A model generated the notes under the pieces. The model made no database searches. It saw nothing but the letters and a program-made list of their open reading frames with translations, and was not told where the DNA came from. DNA of 64,000 nt, from assembly GCA_040882565.1 (NCBI GenBank), contig JBBEAZ010000019.1:1-64000 (forward strand), read 5' to 3'. This stretch comes from CF-162 sp040882565. GTDB taxonomy: Bacteria; Chloroflexota; Dehalococcoidia; SM23-28-2; RBG-16-64-32. A program made the translations under genes and the position numbers. Numbering within the stretch: position 1 is the first letter of the stretch; every line of letters starts with the position of its first letter. Of this stretch, positions 40,473 to 47,250 are shown piece by piece.

Positions 40473-40745
40473 ATGGTTTCCACAAACCCCCTCGCGGCCC
40501 TACGGGCCCGCATCGGAGCCCACACGCTCCACGCGACTCACGACCCTCGGGAGACGACTCGCGCAGCTCGCGCCGCATTCCTAGACAGGTTCGCCGCGCA
40601 AGCCGATCCTGACGGGACGCTGACCCCTGAAGAACGTGCTCGACGAGCCAAGCATCTTCGCAAAGCCTACTTCGCGCGGCTAGCGCTCAAGTCAGCGCAA
40701 GCGCGACGCCGCCGTGCTCAATGCGGCGACGGGGGTGCGCAGTGA
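40473..40745 (+). CDS. Small basic element protein
   Basis: 90 aa, ATG 40473 after a strong AAGGAGAGG. The sequence is helical and basic (TRAARAAFLDRFAAQADPDGTLTPEERARRAKHLRKAYFARLALKSAQARRRRA). Similar short arginine-rich proteins precede primase genes in actinobacterial phage-like elements, in my recollection. Its stop overlaps the primase GTG by 4 bases, so it may act as a co-translated DNA-binding partner. No named family. Confidence 0.7.
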   Translation: MVSTNPLAALRARIGAHTLHATHDPRETTRAARAAFLDRFAAQADPDGTLTPEERARRAKHLRKAYFARLALKSAQARRRRAQCGDGGAQ

Positions 40746-42907
40746 CAAGCGCCCAACCCGTTCCCCCGCGAGGATTCTGCCCCAGCGCCGACGAGCTGGC
40801 CCAGGCGCTGGCGTGTGGCCGCTCGGGGTGCAAGTGCGGCCGGAAGTCCGGCGTCTCTTGGGCAAGCCACTGCCCGGCCCACGAGGATAAGAACCCGAGC
40901 TTGGCCCTGAAGGAGGGCGAAAACGGCGTTGTGCTGTTTTGCCACGCGGGCTGCGACAACGAGACCGTTATCGCGACGCTCAAGGAGCGGGGCTTGTGGA
41001 CGGCGGCTCCGTCGCGGAACGAACGCAAGGCGAGCCCGAAACTGACGCGATACGAGATCAGGGACGAGGCCGGGGCGTTGCAGGCCGTACACGACCGACG
41101 CGATTTGCTGGACGGCTCAAAGACGTTTGTCTGGGCGCGTCCGGACGGTTCGGTCGGCCTGGGCGGGGTACCGGCGCGCGAGCTGCCCTTGTACGGCTCG
41201 GAACGGTTGCCCGAGCTGGCGGACGGCGCGCGGATCGTCTTAACGGAAGGCGAGAAATCTACGCAAGCGCTCCGGCCGCGCGGGATCGCGGCAGTTGGCA
41301 CGGTCTGCGGGGCCGCGTCAACGCCGGGCGACGACGCTTTACGCCCGCTGGCGCGGCTCGCCGTGACCCTGTGGCCGGATAACGACGATCCAGGCCACGC
41401 ACATATGTTGAGGATCGGCGACGCGCTCCGGCGGCTTGGCTGCGCTGACGTGCGGGCCGTGAGCTGGCCCGGCGCTCCCGACAAAGGCGACGCAGCCGAC
41501 TTCGCCGGAGCGGACGACGAGCTGGCGGCGCTACTGGACGGCGCAGACACGTTCGCGGCGACAGTGGCGGCAGTTGATCTAGCGTCGCTACTAGACGACG
41601 TGACGGATTTAGTCAGGCGGTACGTCGTCTTGACTGACGATCAGGGGGCCGCGATCGCACTCTGGGTCCTGCACACGCACGTCCTGGACGCGTTCGATGT
41701 GACCCCGTACCTGAGCATCACGAGCCCGGAGAAGCGTAGTGGTAAGACGCGGCTCCTCGAAGTCCTTAAACGGCTCGTGGCGCGCCCCTGGATGACCGCT
41801 CGCACGTCGGCGGCTGCACTGTACCGGCGAGTTGACGCCGAGACGCCAACGCTGCTGCTTGACGAATCGGACACGGCGTTCCGCTCCGGGGACGAATACA
41901 GCGAAGGAATACGCGGCGTGCTCAACTCAGGCTTTGAACGGGGCGGCTCGACAACGGTGTGCGTAGGGCAAGGGAAGGACATCACATACCGCGAGTTCTC
42001 GACATTCGGGGCAAAGGCCATCGCCGGGATCGGCAAGCTACCGGACACCCTCGCCGACCGCTCGGTCTCTGTGAGGATGAAGCGCCAGGGGCCAGGTGAG
42101 AAGGCGGAGCGGCTGAGGCGGCGTCGTATGGACAAGACGGCCGCTCCGCTCCGTGAACGAATCACCGGCTGGGCAGCGGGGGCCCTGGGCGGGCTAGAGC
42201 TGGCGGAGCCTGCCATGCCGGACTTTCTCGATGATCGTGCTGCTGACTCATGGGAATCGCTGCTGGCGATCGCGGACCTTGCCGGGGCAGACTGGCCATC
42301 GCGGGGGCGACAAGCGGCGCTGACCCTGAGCGTCGGGGACTCCCGCGAGGATGACAGTCTCGGAGTGCGGCTGCTCGCGGACGTGCGGCGGGTGTTCGAC
42401 AGGCTACACGCACAGAGGCTGACAAGCGCTGACTTGATTAGCGCGCTGGTGGAGGATGAGCGCGCGCCCTGGGGCGAGATCAAGGGGAAGCCGCTGGACG
42501 CGCGGGCATTGGCGCGGATGGTGAAGCGCTACGACGTAAGGCCGAAGGTGATGCGCCTGCCGGATGGCTCGACCCAGCGCGGGTACATGGTCAAAGACTT
42601 CGCCGACGCCTGGTCTCGGTATACCCCTCAAAGTGCGCAACATCCGCAACATCCGCAACATCGCCCGAATCTGTATCTGCCGGATGTTACGGATGTTACG
42701 CTTGTTACGCTTAATCGGGGTATGGGGGCGCAAGGCACGTGTTCTCTTTGCCCCTGCGCCGAGATTGATGGATACACAGCAAATGGCGAGGCGCGGTGCT
42801 TCGGACACTACGTCCGAGAGACGGACGGGCCGCTGATCCGCAGCGCCATAGAAGAATTCGGCCTGTCGGCGGTGGCGCGTCGCAACGGCGCGGGGGCGAC
42901 GATATGA
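40742..42907 (+). CDS. Phage/satellite-type DNA primase-helicase (CHC2-like zinc finger, TOPRIM, ATPase, DUF3631)
   Basis: 721 aa from GTG 40742, coupled to the preceding gene. The N-terminus has a zinc-binding block (CGRSGCKCG, SHCPAHEDKNPSLAL, LFCHAGC). A TOPRIM-like domain follows (RIVLTEGEKSTQAL, VTLWPDNDDPGHAHM). The ATPase core has SITSPEKRSGKTRLLEVLKRL (P-loop-like GKT, about 340), LLLDESDTAF as Walker B, and a C-terminal DUF3631 region (DRAADSWESLLAIADLAGADWP). It would replicate the element. The 3' end (42636-42708) holds an inverted array of tandem 9-mers. Confidence 0.88.
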   Translation: MTSAQPVPPRGFCPSADELAQALACGRSGCKCGRKSGVSWASHCPAHEDKNPSLALKEGENGVVLFCHAGCDNETVIATLKERGLWTAAPSRNERKASPKLTRYEIRDEAGALQAVHDRRDLLDGSKTFVWARPDGSVGLGGVPARELPLYGSERLPELADGARIVLTEGEKSTQALRPRGIAAVGTVCGAASTPGDDALRPLARLAVTLWPDNDDPGHAHMLRIGDALRRLGCADVRAVSWPGAPDKGDAADFAGADDELAALLDGADTFAATVAAVDLASLLDDVTDLVRRYVVLTDDQGAAIALWVLHTHVLDAFDVTPYLSITSPEKRSGKTRLLEVLKRLVARPWMTARTSAAALYRRVDAETPTLLLDESDTAFRSGDEYSEGIRGVLNSGFERGGSTTVCVGQGKDITYREFSTFGAKAIAGIGKLPDTLADRSVSVRMKRQGPGEKAERLRRRRMDKTAAPLRERITGWAAGALGGLELAEPAMPDFLDDRAADSWESLLAIADLAGADWPSRGRQAALTLSVGDSREDDSLGVRLLADVRRVFDRLHAQRLTSADLISALVEDERAPWGEIKGKPLDARALARMVKRYDVRPKVMRLPDGSTQRGYMVKDFADAWSRYTPQSAQHPQHPQHRPNLYLPDVTDVTLVTLNRGMGAQGTCSLCPCAEIDGYTANGEARCFGHYVRETDGPLIRSAIEEFGLSAVARRNGAGATI
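42636..42708. repeat. Inverted array of tandem 9-mers, candidate replication iterons
   Basis: Three perfect tandem CGCAACATC copies (42636-42662) are followed after 19 bases by GGATGTTAC, GGATGTTAC and GCTTGTTAC (42682-42708). GGATGTTAC is the inverted form of GCAACATCC with one change, so the whole is an imperfect palindrome. It lies inside the primase gene and encodes QHP and xVT repeats. Confidence 0.6.
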
Positions 42908-43290
42908 CAGGCCGCAGGAAACGCAACTACAGCGAGACGGAAAAGTTGGGTGCGATTGTCGTTGCTGTCCGGGACGGTGTCCACGCGGCCTCGCGACGCC
43001 TGTGCGTGCCGGAACGAACCCTTTATGAGTGGCTGGAAGCGGCCGGCGGAATCGCCGAAATTCGCAACCTCGCGAACGCACGCGCCGAGCTGAGCCTATC
43101 TGAAGCGGAGAAGGCGCTCTGCGAAGAGGTGGCCCGCCGCATGCGGCTCGGCAAGATGAGCGACGACGAGCTAATGCGGAGCTTCAGGGCGCTGCTAGAA
43201 GTCCACGGCCGCCAGCCGGCCAACAGCACGGGCGCAGCGGCGGGCGCGCAGGCTGCGGTCAACGTTTGGAAGATCAGCGCGACCGAATGA
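42904..43290 (+). CDS. HTH protein, small-terminase-like
   Basis: 128 aa, ATG 42904 (ATGA overlap with primase). The N-terminal helix-turn-helix (NYSETEKLGAIVVAVRDGVHAASRRLCVPERTLYEWLEAAGG) resembles Psq/transposase-type or TerS-type DNA binding. The helical centre (AEKALCEEVARRMRLGKMSDDELMRSFRALLEVHGRQ) and position directly before a TerL fragment support a small terminase subunit, as in satellites that redirect packaging. Alternative: a plain transcriptional regulator. The stop overlaps the TerL start. Confidence 0.65.
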   Translation: MTGRRKRNYSETEKLGAIVVAVRDGVHAASRRLCVPERTLYEWLEAAGGIAEIRNLANARAELSLSEAEKALCEEVARRMRLGKMSDDELMRSFRALLEVHGRQPANSTGAAAGAQAAVNVWKISATE

Positions 43291-43607
43291 CGACCCTGAC
43301 GCTCACTCGCCCATACCCTCCCGTGGCGAGTGAGGTCAGGGCTGCCCTGGCGGCCCGTGAGCGCCTGCTCCCCTTCTGTCAGTGGGTAAACCCCCGCTTC
43401 GAGTTAGCGCCTCACCTGGAGGCCGCTGCGCGGGAGTTAGAGGCCGTCGAGCGTGGCGACAACGACCGCTTAATGATCCTGATGCCGCCGAGGCATGGCA
43501 AGAGCGAGCTAGTATCCCGGCGCTTTCCGCCGTGGCTGATGGGCCGTGACCCCTCGTGTCGGATCCAGGCACTCGCGCTGCGAGCACCTACGACGATCTC
43601 GGCATAG
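43287..43607 (+). pseudogene. Large terminase subunit, N-terminal fragment with Walker A
   Basis: 106 aa from ATG 43287 (ATGA overlap). The start reads FCQWVNPRFELAPHLEAAARELEAVERGDNDRLMILMPPRHGKSELVSRRFPPWLMGRDPSCRIQAL, the start and Walker A (PPRHGKSE) of a phage terminase ATPase. The frame then diverges and stops after ALRAPTTISA. A shift into the frame of 43556-43891 restores the next family-like piece (AASTYDDLGIES), so a frameshift near 43572-43585 is likely. Confidence 0.75.
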
Positions 43608-43891
43608 AGTCGGCGAGGCTCGCCGAAGCCCGCCTACTCCGGGACGCGTACACAGACGAATCGCTGCACGCCATGAGGGACGTTGCCAACGCTGAGGACG
43701 ACGTTCTGAGCCGTGCTTCGCTCCTGCGCGCGGACTGCGACGGCCACGGTAGGTGGCGCGTCAAGGGCTGGGGGAAGCACTCCCGGACTGAGGACGTGGC
43801 GGTGTACGTGCTGTCCTGCGACGCGCACATGGTGACGTTCTGTGAGCAGTTCCCAACGACCGTTATCCGTTTGGCGGGGTACACGGCATGA
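43556..43891 (+). CDS. Hypothetical protein, overlapping the broken terminase
   Basis: 111 aa in another frame from GTG 43556. Its first part (RAASTYDDLGIESARLAEARLLRDAY) looks like the terminase continuation after a frameshift. The rest (VLSRASLLRADCDGHGRWRVKGWGKHSRTEDVAVYVLSCDAHMV) is unlike terminase and may be a separate inserted coding piece. No clear ribosome site was found. It could be a real small gene or a composite remnant. Confidence 0.4.
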   Translation: MSDPGTRAASTYDDLGIESARLAEARLLRDAYTDESLHAMRDVANAEDDVLSRASLLRADCDGHGRWRVKGWGKHSRTEDVAVYVLSCDAHMVTFCEQFPTTVIRLAGYTA

Positions 43892-43930
43892 CTCGGCGAT
43901 CCTCGGCTGGCATAGCGTCAGCACTTGTAG

Positions 43931-44083
43931 CGGCTGGTTCGCGAAACGTCGGGCAGATTCCTCGCGGCCGGCCGAGGGCTCGACACGACGGAGGACGGCG
44001 GGCTGCTGGCGGCCGGTGTTGACGGCGCTATCACCGGCCACGGCGGCAAGTACCTGCTGATCGACGACCCGGTACGCTCAATG
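43931..44083 (+). pseudogene. Large terminase fragment with Walker B region
   Basis: Open in one frame after a TAG: LVRETSGRFLAAGRGLDTTEDGGLLAAGVDGAITGHGGKYLLIDDPVRSM. The AAGVxGxITGxGxxxLLIDDP run is the segment containing Walker B in phage terminases. Homology ends near 44083, where a minus-strand gene's 3' end begins. The nuclease half of TerL is absent. Walker A to Walker B here spans about 560 bases, against about 300 in intact genes. Confidence 0.7.
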
Positions 44084-44281
44084 ACCTGCCATCCAGCGGA
44101 CGGTGAGGGAAAACGCTAGAACATAGGCGAGCAACGCGATTGCGTAGAAGACTTCGGAACGAGTCGTGACCGGCCCCCAGCTATCAATCCAGCGGTGGAT
44201 GGCCATCCAGAACAACACCGCGAAGAACACCACAATAACGACCTGCCAATATGGAACATCGTTCAAGCGGGCAGCTAGCAC
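44078..44281 (-). CDS. Small two-helix membrane protein
   Basis: 67 aa from GTG 44279-44281, or a shorter TTG start 6 codons later. Two membrane helices (WQVVIVVFFAVLFWMAIHRWI and VFYAIALLAYVLAFSLTVRWM). It has no visible signature. A -10 TATACT lies about 10 bases upstream on this strand with -35-like CTGACC 17 bases before it, so the transcript is nearly leaderless. Encoded against the element's packaging genes. Confidence 0.6.
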   Translation of the reverse strand: MLAARLNDVPYWQVVIVVFFAVLFWMAIHRWIDSWGPVTTRSEVFYAIALLAYVLAFSLTVRWMAGH

Positions 44282-44289
44282 GGTGCGGG

Positions 44290-44303
44290 GAGTATAGCAC
44301 CGG
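44290..44303 (-). promoter_or_regulatory. Promoter element for the two-helix membrane protein
   Basis: On the minus strand CCGGTGCTATACTC holds an extended -10 (TGC-TATACT). The identical 14-mer occurs at 44695-44708. Here a -35-like CTGACC is 17 bases upstream. Confidence 0.6.
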
Positions 44304-44315
44304 GCAGGGCCGAGG

Positions 44316-44666
44316 TCAGTCGCAGTATTTGTCGATCAAGTCGAGAATGGCTTGTGGAACGGGGGCAGTCCCCAACCGCTGGCGAACTTGCCCGTACGTC
44401 CGATCCGCCTGCTCGTCGGTGAGCGCTCCCCAAGCGTCGACGCAGTTCCAGTCGTCTAGCTCCTCTGGGCTGTAAGTGCGCGTGGGCTCAGGGGCAAAGA
44501 AGGCGGGGAGGAAGGGGTCATCGCGTTCGGTGATTTCTGCCTCGGCACTCGCCGGCCGTTCCTCGACTCTAGACAGCCGCCACTCCGAGACGACGACCGC
44601 GACGCCAAACATTACGCCGAGCGCGGCCAGTGTCAGGATGATCACGGCGAAAGGGATTCTGTGCAT
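44316..44666 (-). CDS. Signal-anchored hypothetical protein
   Basis: 116 aa from ATG 44666, which gives a clean N-terminal hydrophobic anchor (RIPFAVIILTLAALGVMFGVAVVV, about 3-26); the longer frame to 44858 has no such support. The rest is acidic with a Cys pair spread over the tail (SPEELDDWNCVDAWGALTDEQADRTYGQVRQRL ... IDKYC). Similar short exported proteins are common in phages and islands; no family is assigned. Confidence 0.65.
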   Translation of the reverse strand: MHRIPFAVIILTLAALGVMFGVAVVVSEWRLSRVEERPASAEAEITERDDPFLPAFFAPEPTRTYSPEELDDWNCVDAWGALTDEQADRTYGQVRQRLGTAPVPQAILDLIDKYCD

Positions 44667-44694
44667 GAGCGCACCCCCGTATCGAAGATGGCGC

Positions 44695-44708
44695 GAGTAT
44701 AGCACCGG
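44695..44708 (-). promoter_or_regulatory. Promoter element for the signal-anchored protein
   Basis: Second copy of the 14-mer CCGGTGCTATACTC with extended -10 TGC-TATACT, 29 bases upstream of ATG 44666. No -35 is visible, in keeping with an extended -10 promoter. Confidence 0.6.
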
Positions 44709-44857
44709 CAAACCGGCGTCGCCCCGCGCGGCGGACCAGCGCCCTGCTTCCAACCATCTCAAGTAACCCGTAACGGTAGAGGAGGGGGGGCCAATCATTG
44801 GTTCCCGTTCTGGGACATGCGATCTAAGTCCAGGTGATGCTAAGCATGAGATAACCA

Positions 44858-44948
44858 CGAATTATCTGTGTAACCGGTAGTCTCAGCGGGTCCCTGATAG
44901 ATACGACAGCACCGCCGCGAGCGAGGTGTTTCAACCGAATTATCTGTG
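44858..44948. promoter_or_regulatory. Candidate integrase arm-type sites, right end
   Basis: CGAATTATCTGTG occurs twice in direct orientation at 44858-44870 and 44936-44948, and similar sequences occur in inverted orientation beside the integrase at the left end. Confidence 0.55.
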
Positions 44949-44963
44949 CTAGGTCGGCTGCCT

Positions 44964-45005
44964 GACGGGAGACGCGGATCGAACCCGCGACCCTCTGCTT
45001 GGAAG
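44964..45005 (-). pseudogene. tRNA-Gly(TCC)-like 3' fragment
   Basis: Read on the minus strand it has a loop CTTCCAA (anticodon TCC), a variable region and T-arm GCGGGTTCGATCCGCG with one base missing, and an acceptor-like end TCTCCCG. The 5' half of a tRNA is absent. It resembles the 3' half of the intact tRNA-Gly(GCC) at 61445-61519 but with a different anticodon. Confidence 0.55.
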
Positions 45006-45247
45006 GATTGGGTTCCGCGATTGGCTGCGGCAGCTTACCTCAGAAATGCGTACCGGCTCCTCGATCCCCTCCGCCACGAACTCATCGCGGTCCGCGAGCA
45101 AGAACCCCTTGCCGCTGCAAGCAAATGGAGGGAGAGGGCGTCGTGGGTGATCGTCCGGGCGCCTAAAAGGCGCGCGCATAGCATAGATAAGTCGGTGGTT
45201 TTAGGTACGAATCGCGTGCCTAACGCACAGCGCTAACGTCGGAATAC
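45006..45247. other. Non-coding right end of the element
   Basis: About 240 bases between the tRNA-Gly-like fragment and the right att repeat. The ORF across it begins with the tell-tale translation of a tRNA (RRGSNPRPSA), so it is not a gene. Otherwise nothing recognisable is seen. Confidence 0.4.
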
Positions 45248-45284
45248 TTCAGAGTCAGTCGTGCTACCGTTACACCATCCCGCA
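45248..45284 (-). repeat. Attachment-site repeat, right (displaced tRNA-Gln 5' half)
   Basis: 37-bp copy identical to 38697-38733, from the anticodon loop to the 5' end of tRNA-Gln on the minus strand. It has no 3' half, so it is the displaced chromosomal part of the original gene. Confidence 0.88.
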
Positions 45285-45297
45285 GCGAGCCTTAGCA

Positions 45298-45327
45298 ATT
45301 GTAGCAGACGCATTTTCGCGCGGCCAA
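45298..45327 (-). promoter_or_regulatory. Original tRNA-Gln promoter, separated from the intact tRNA
   Basis: On the minus strand TTGGCC (45322-45327), 18-base spacer, TACAAT (45298-45303), ending about 14 bases before the displaced tRNA 5' half. It now reads into the element rather than the intact tRNA-Gln gene 6.5 kb away. Confidence 0.6.
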
Positions 45328-45400
45328 CCGAAGCGCCTTCCCGCCGCTGATATACTCGCAGCGTTCCTTATCACTCATTGACTCGTGAAGGAGACCCCTT

Positions 45401-46435
45401 ATGGCTAACACTCAACTTCGGCGCCTCGGAAATTCGGGGCTCAAGGTATCGCCCCTCTGCCTCGGCGCGATGAACTTCGGCAACACTGACTTCGGCTGCG
45501 ATGAAGCGACCTCCGTGGAGATCATCCATGCGTTTCTGGACGGCGGGCACAACTTCATCGACACTGCCAACGTCTATTCCGGCACGCTCTCGGAGACGAT
45601 CGTCGGCAAGGCGGTGAAGGGCCGCCGTGACAGCGTCGTCATCGCGACGAAGGCGGGCGCGGCCCTCGGGCCCGGCGCCTTCGACGGCGGCACGGGCCGC
45701 AAGCACGTGATGAAGGCGGCCGAGGACAGCCTGCGCCGGCTCGACACCGACTACATCGACCTCTACCAGATGCACCGTTACGATGACTCGACGCCCCTGG
45801 AAGAGACGGTCAGCACCCTGAACGACCTCGTGCGCCAGGGCAAGGTGCGCTACATCGGGGTCTCGAACTGGAACGCCTCGCAGATCGCCGAAGCGTCGCG
45901 CGTGATCGAGGCCCGCGGTTGGGAGCCGCTGGTCAGCCTTCAGCCTCAGTACAGCATCATCAGCCGCGACATCGAGGTCGAGATCGTGCCCGTTTGCCAG
46001 AAATTCGGTCTGGGGGTCATCCCCTGGAGCCCACTCGCCGGCGGCATGCTCACCGGCAAGTACAAGCGCGGGGAAGAGCCGGAAGACAGCAGCCGCTTCG
46101 GCGCGCCCGGCCCGTTCCAGGAGATCTGGCGCCGCCGCGTCCTGCGCGACCGCAACTTCGACATTGTCGGCGTTGTCCTCGAGGAGGCCGGACGCCTTGG
46201 TGTGACGCCGATCGCTCTGAGCCTTGCCTGGAATCTGGCGCGCCCCGGCGTCGTCGCCCCGATCATCGGCCCCAAGAGCGTGCAGCAACTGGAGGACAAC
46301 CTCGCGGCGCTGGATGTGGATCTGCCTGCGGAGACAGTCGACCGCATCGACCAGGCCAGCCAGCCGCGGATCGGCTACCCGCAGAACTTCTATCAGCAGC
46401 CGATGCCGCGCGCCCAGCCTGCGGCGCGCGCGTAG
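45401..46435 (+). CDS. Aldo/keto reductase
   Basis: 344 aa NADPH-dependent barrel oxidoreductase. It starts with RRLGNSGLKVSPLCLGAMNFGNTDFG and has FIDTANVYSGTLSE (D-x4-Y, catalytic Asp and Tyr), VVIATKAG (Lys), and DLYQMHRYDDSTPLEET (His). The C-terminus has LAWNLARPGVVAPIIGPKSVQQLEDNLAAL for cofactor binding. It is of the YajO/Tas-like group, substrate unknown. AAGGAG is 8 bases upstream of the ATG. First gene right of the element; a TetR gene follows on the same strand. Confidence 0.93.
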   Translation: MANTQLRRLGNSGLKVSPLCLGAMNFGNTDFGCDEATSVEIIHAFLDGGHNFIDTANVYSGTLSETIVGKAVKGRRDSVVIATKAGAALGPGAFDGGTGRKHVMKAAEDSLRRLDTDYIDLYQMHRYDDSTPLEETVSTLNDLVRQGKVRYIGVSNWNASQIAEASRVIEARGWEPLVSLQPQYSIISRDIEVEIVPVCQKFGLGVIPWSPLAGGMLTGKYKRGEEPEDSSRFGAPGPFQEIWRRRVLRDRNFDIVGVVLEEAGRLGVTPIALSLAWNLARPGVVAPIIGPKSVQQLEDNLAALDVDLPAETVDRIDQASQPRIGYPQNFYQQPMPRAQPAARA

Positions 46436-46495
46436 AGTCGCGAGGGTCGAGTCGGAATCCTACCTGCGGATTCACGAATCCGTTGTGTAACCTCC

Positions 46496-46550
46496 TTGAC
46501 AGTCTTCTATGCTTCCTATAAGTTGCCTCTAAACGTACCGAGCGCTCGCT
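46496..46550 (+). promoter_or_regulatory. TetR promoter with overlapping operator
   Basis: TTGACA (46496-46501) and TATAAG (46517-46522, 15-base spacer; a TAAGTT shifted by two gives 17) precede ACCGAGCGCTCGCT (46537-46550), a palindrome centred on AGCGCT. The operator lies just after the promoter, suggesting autorepression by the TetR protein. Confidence 0.55.
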
Positions 46551-46566
46551 TTGTATCGGAGGGGGA

Positions 46567-47208
46567 ATGCCGAAGCTTAAACCCGAAGAGCTGGAATCGC
46601 GCAGGCAAGAGATCATCGATGCCGCGCGCACTTGCTTCCTTCGAGCCGGTTTCCACCAGACCACGACAGACCAGATCTGCCGCGAGGCCAACATCACGCC
46701 CGGCGGCCTCTACCACTACTTCACGAGCAAGGACGAGTTGATCTCCGCCGTGATTGAGCGCTCCGCAGCCGCAGCGATCGAACGGATGCGAGACCTCATC
46801 GAGCAAGCCGACGACACCGAATCAGCTTTCCGGCAGGTGGCCGGCTTCTTCTACAAGGCGATGCAGGACCCCGACGTCGACAACATTACGCGACTCGACA
46901 TCGAAATCTGGGCCGAGGGCACCAAGAACGAGAAGCTGGCTGCCAGGAACCGCACAGCCTGGGTCCTGAGAGAGCGCTGGCTGGAGGCGCTGGTCCAACG
47001 TGGGATCGACGGCGGCATCATCAACCGCGAAGGCGTAGAACCTAAGGGAATGGCGAGTTTCCTGATCTCGGTGCTGATTGGTATGAGGGTCGCGCGCGTG
47101 GTCGTTGGCGAGGAGTTCGACACGCTGGGCGCCATGCGATCGCTCTTCACGATGCAGGGTGGGCGAATGGCGGCCGAGTTGACGGAACTGGGTGTGCCGG
47201 CAGCCTGA
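46567..47208 (+). CDS. TetR/AcrR family transcriptional regulator
   Basis: 213 aa. The N-terminal HTH is SRRQEIIDAARTCFLRAGFHQTTTDQICREANITPGGLYHYFTSKDELI (about 12-60), with a C-terminal ligand-binding helical domain. The ATG lies after CGGAGGGGG. A candidate operator (CGAGCGCTCG) lies upstream of it, and three more sites spaced 20 bases apart lie 350 bases past its end at 47563-47615. Targets may include its own gene and something near 47.5 kb. Ligand unknown. Confidence 0.93.
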   Translation: MPKLKPEELESRRQEIIDAARTCFLRAGFHQTTTDQICREANITPGGLYHYFTSKDELISAVIERSAAAAIERMRDLIEQADDTESAFRQVAGFFYKAMQDPDVDNITRLDIEIWAEGTKNEKLAARNRTAWVLRERWLEALVQRGIDGGIINREGVEPKGMASFLISVLIGMRVARVVVGEEFDTLGAMRSLFTMQGGRMAAELTELGVPAA

Positions 47209-47218
47209 GCGCACATAG

Positions 47219-47250
47219 CAGGGTTGCCGGATTTTACCCCAGCAACCCTG
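47219..47250 (+). terminator. Terminator-like hairpin after TetR gene
   Basis: CAGGGTTGC (47219-47227) pairs with GCAACCCTG (47242-47250), 10 bases after the stop. The T-tract is weak (TATTGATTT). Confidence 0.5.

Larger units (their letters stand above)
38697..45284. mobile_element. tRNA-Gln-integrated phage-satellite-like element
   Basis: Bounded by 37-bp perfect direct repeats at 38697-38733 and 45248-45284. Contents: tyrosine recombinase, CxxC protein, small ORF, primase/helicase, terS-like HTH protein, broken terL, and minus-strand membrane proteins. No capsid, tail, portal or lysis gene is visible. One repeat plus the unique part is 6551 bp, far below most prophages, and the repertoire fits a satellite or heavily decayed prophage. 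Candidate recombinase arm sites occur at both ends. Confidence 0.8.

Noticed and set aside
42636..42708. CRISPR array
   Set aside because: Repeat units are 9 bases without unique spacers, and the array lies within a primase gene; no cas genes occur.
44946..45236. ORF beginning MLGRLPDGRRGSNPRPSA
   Set aside because: The start is the translation of a tRNA-like fragment; the remainder has no coding pattern.
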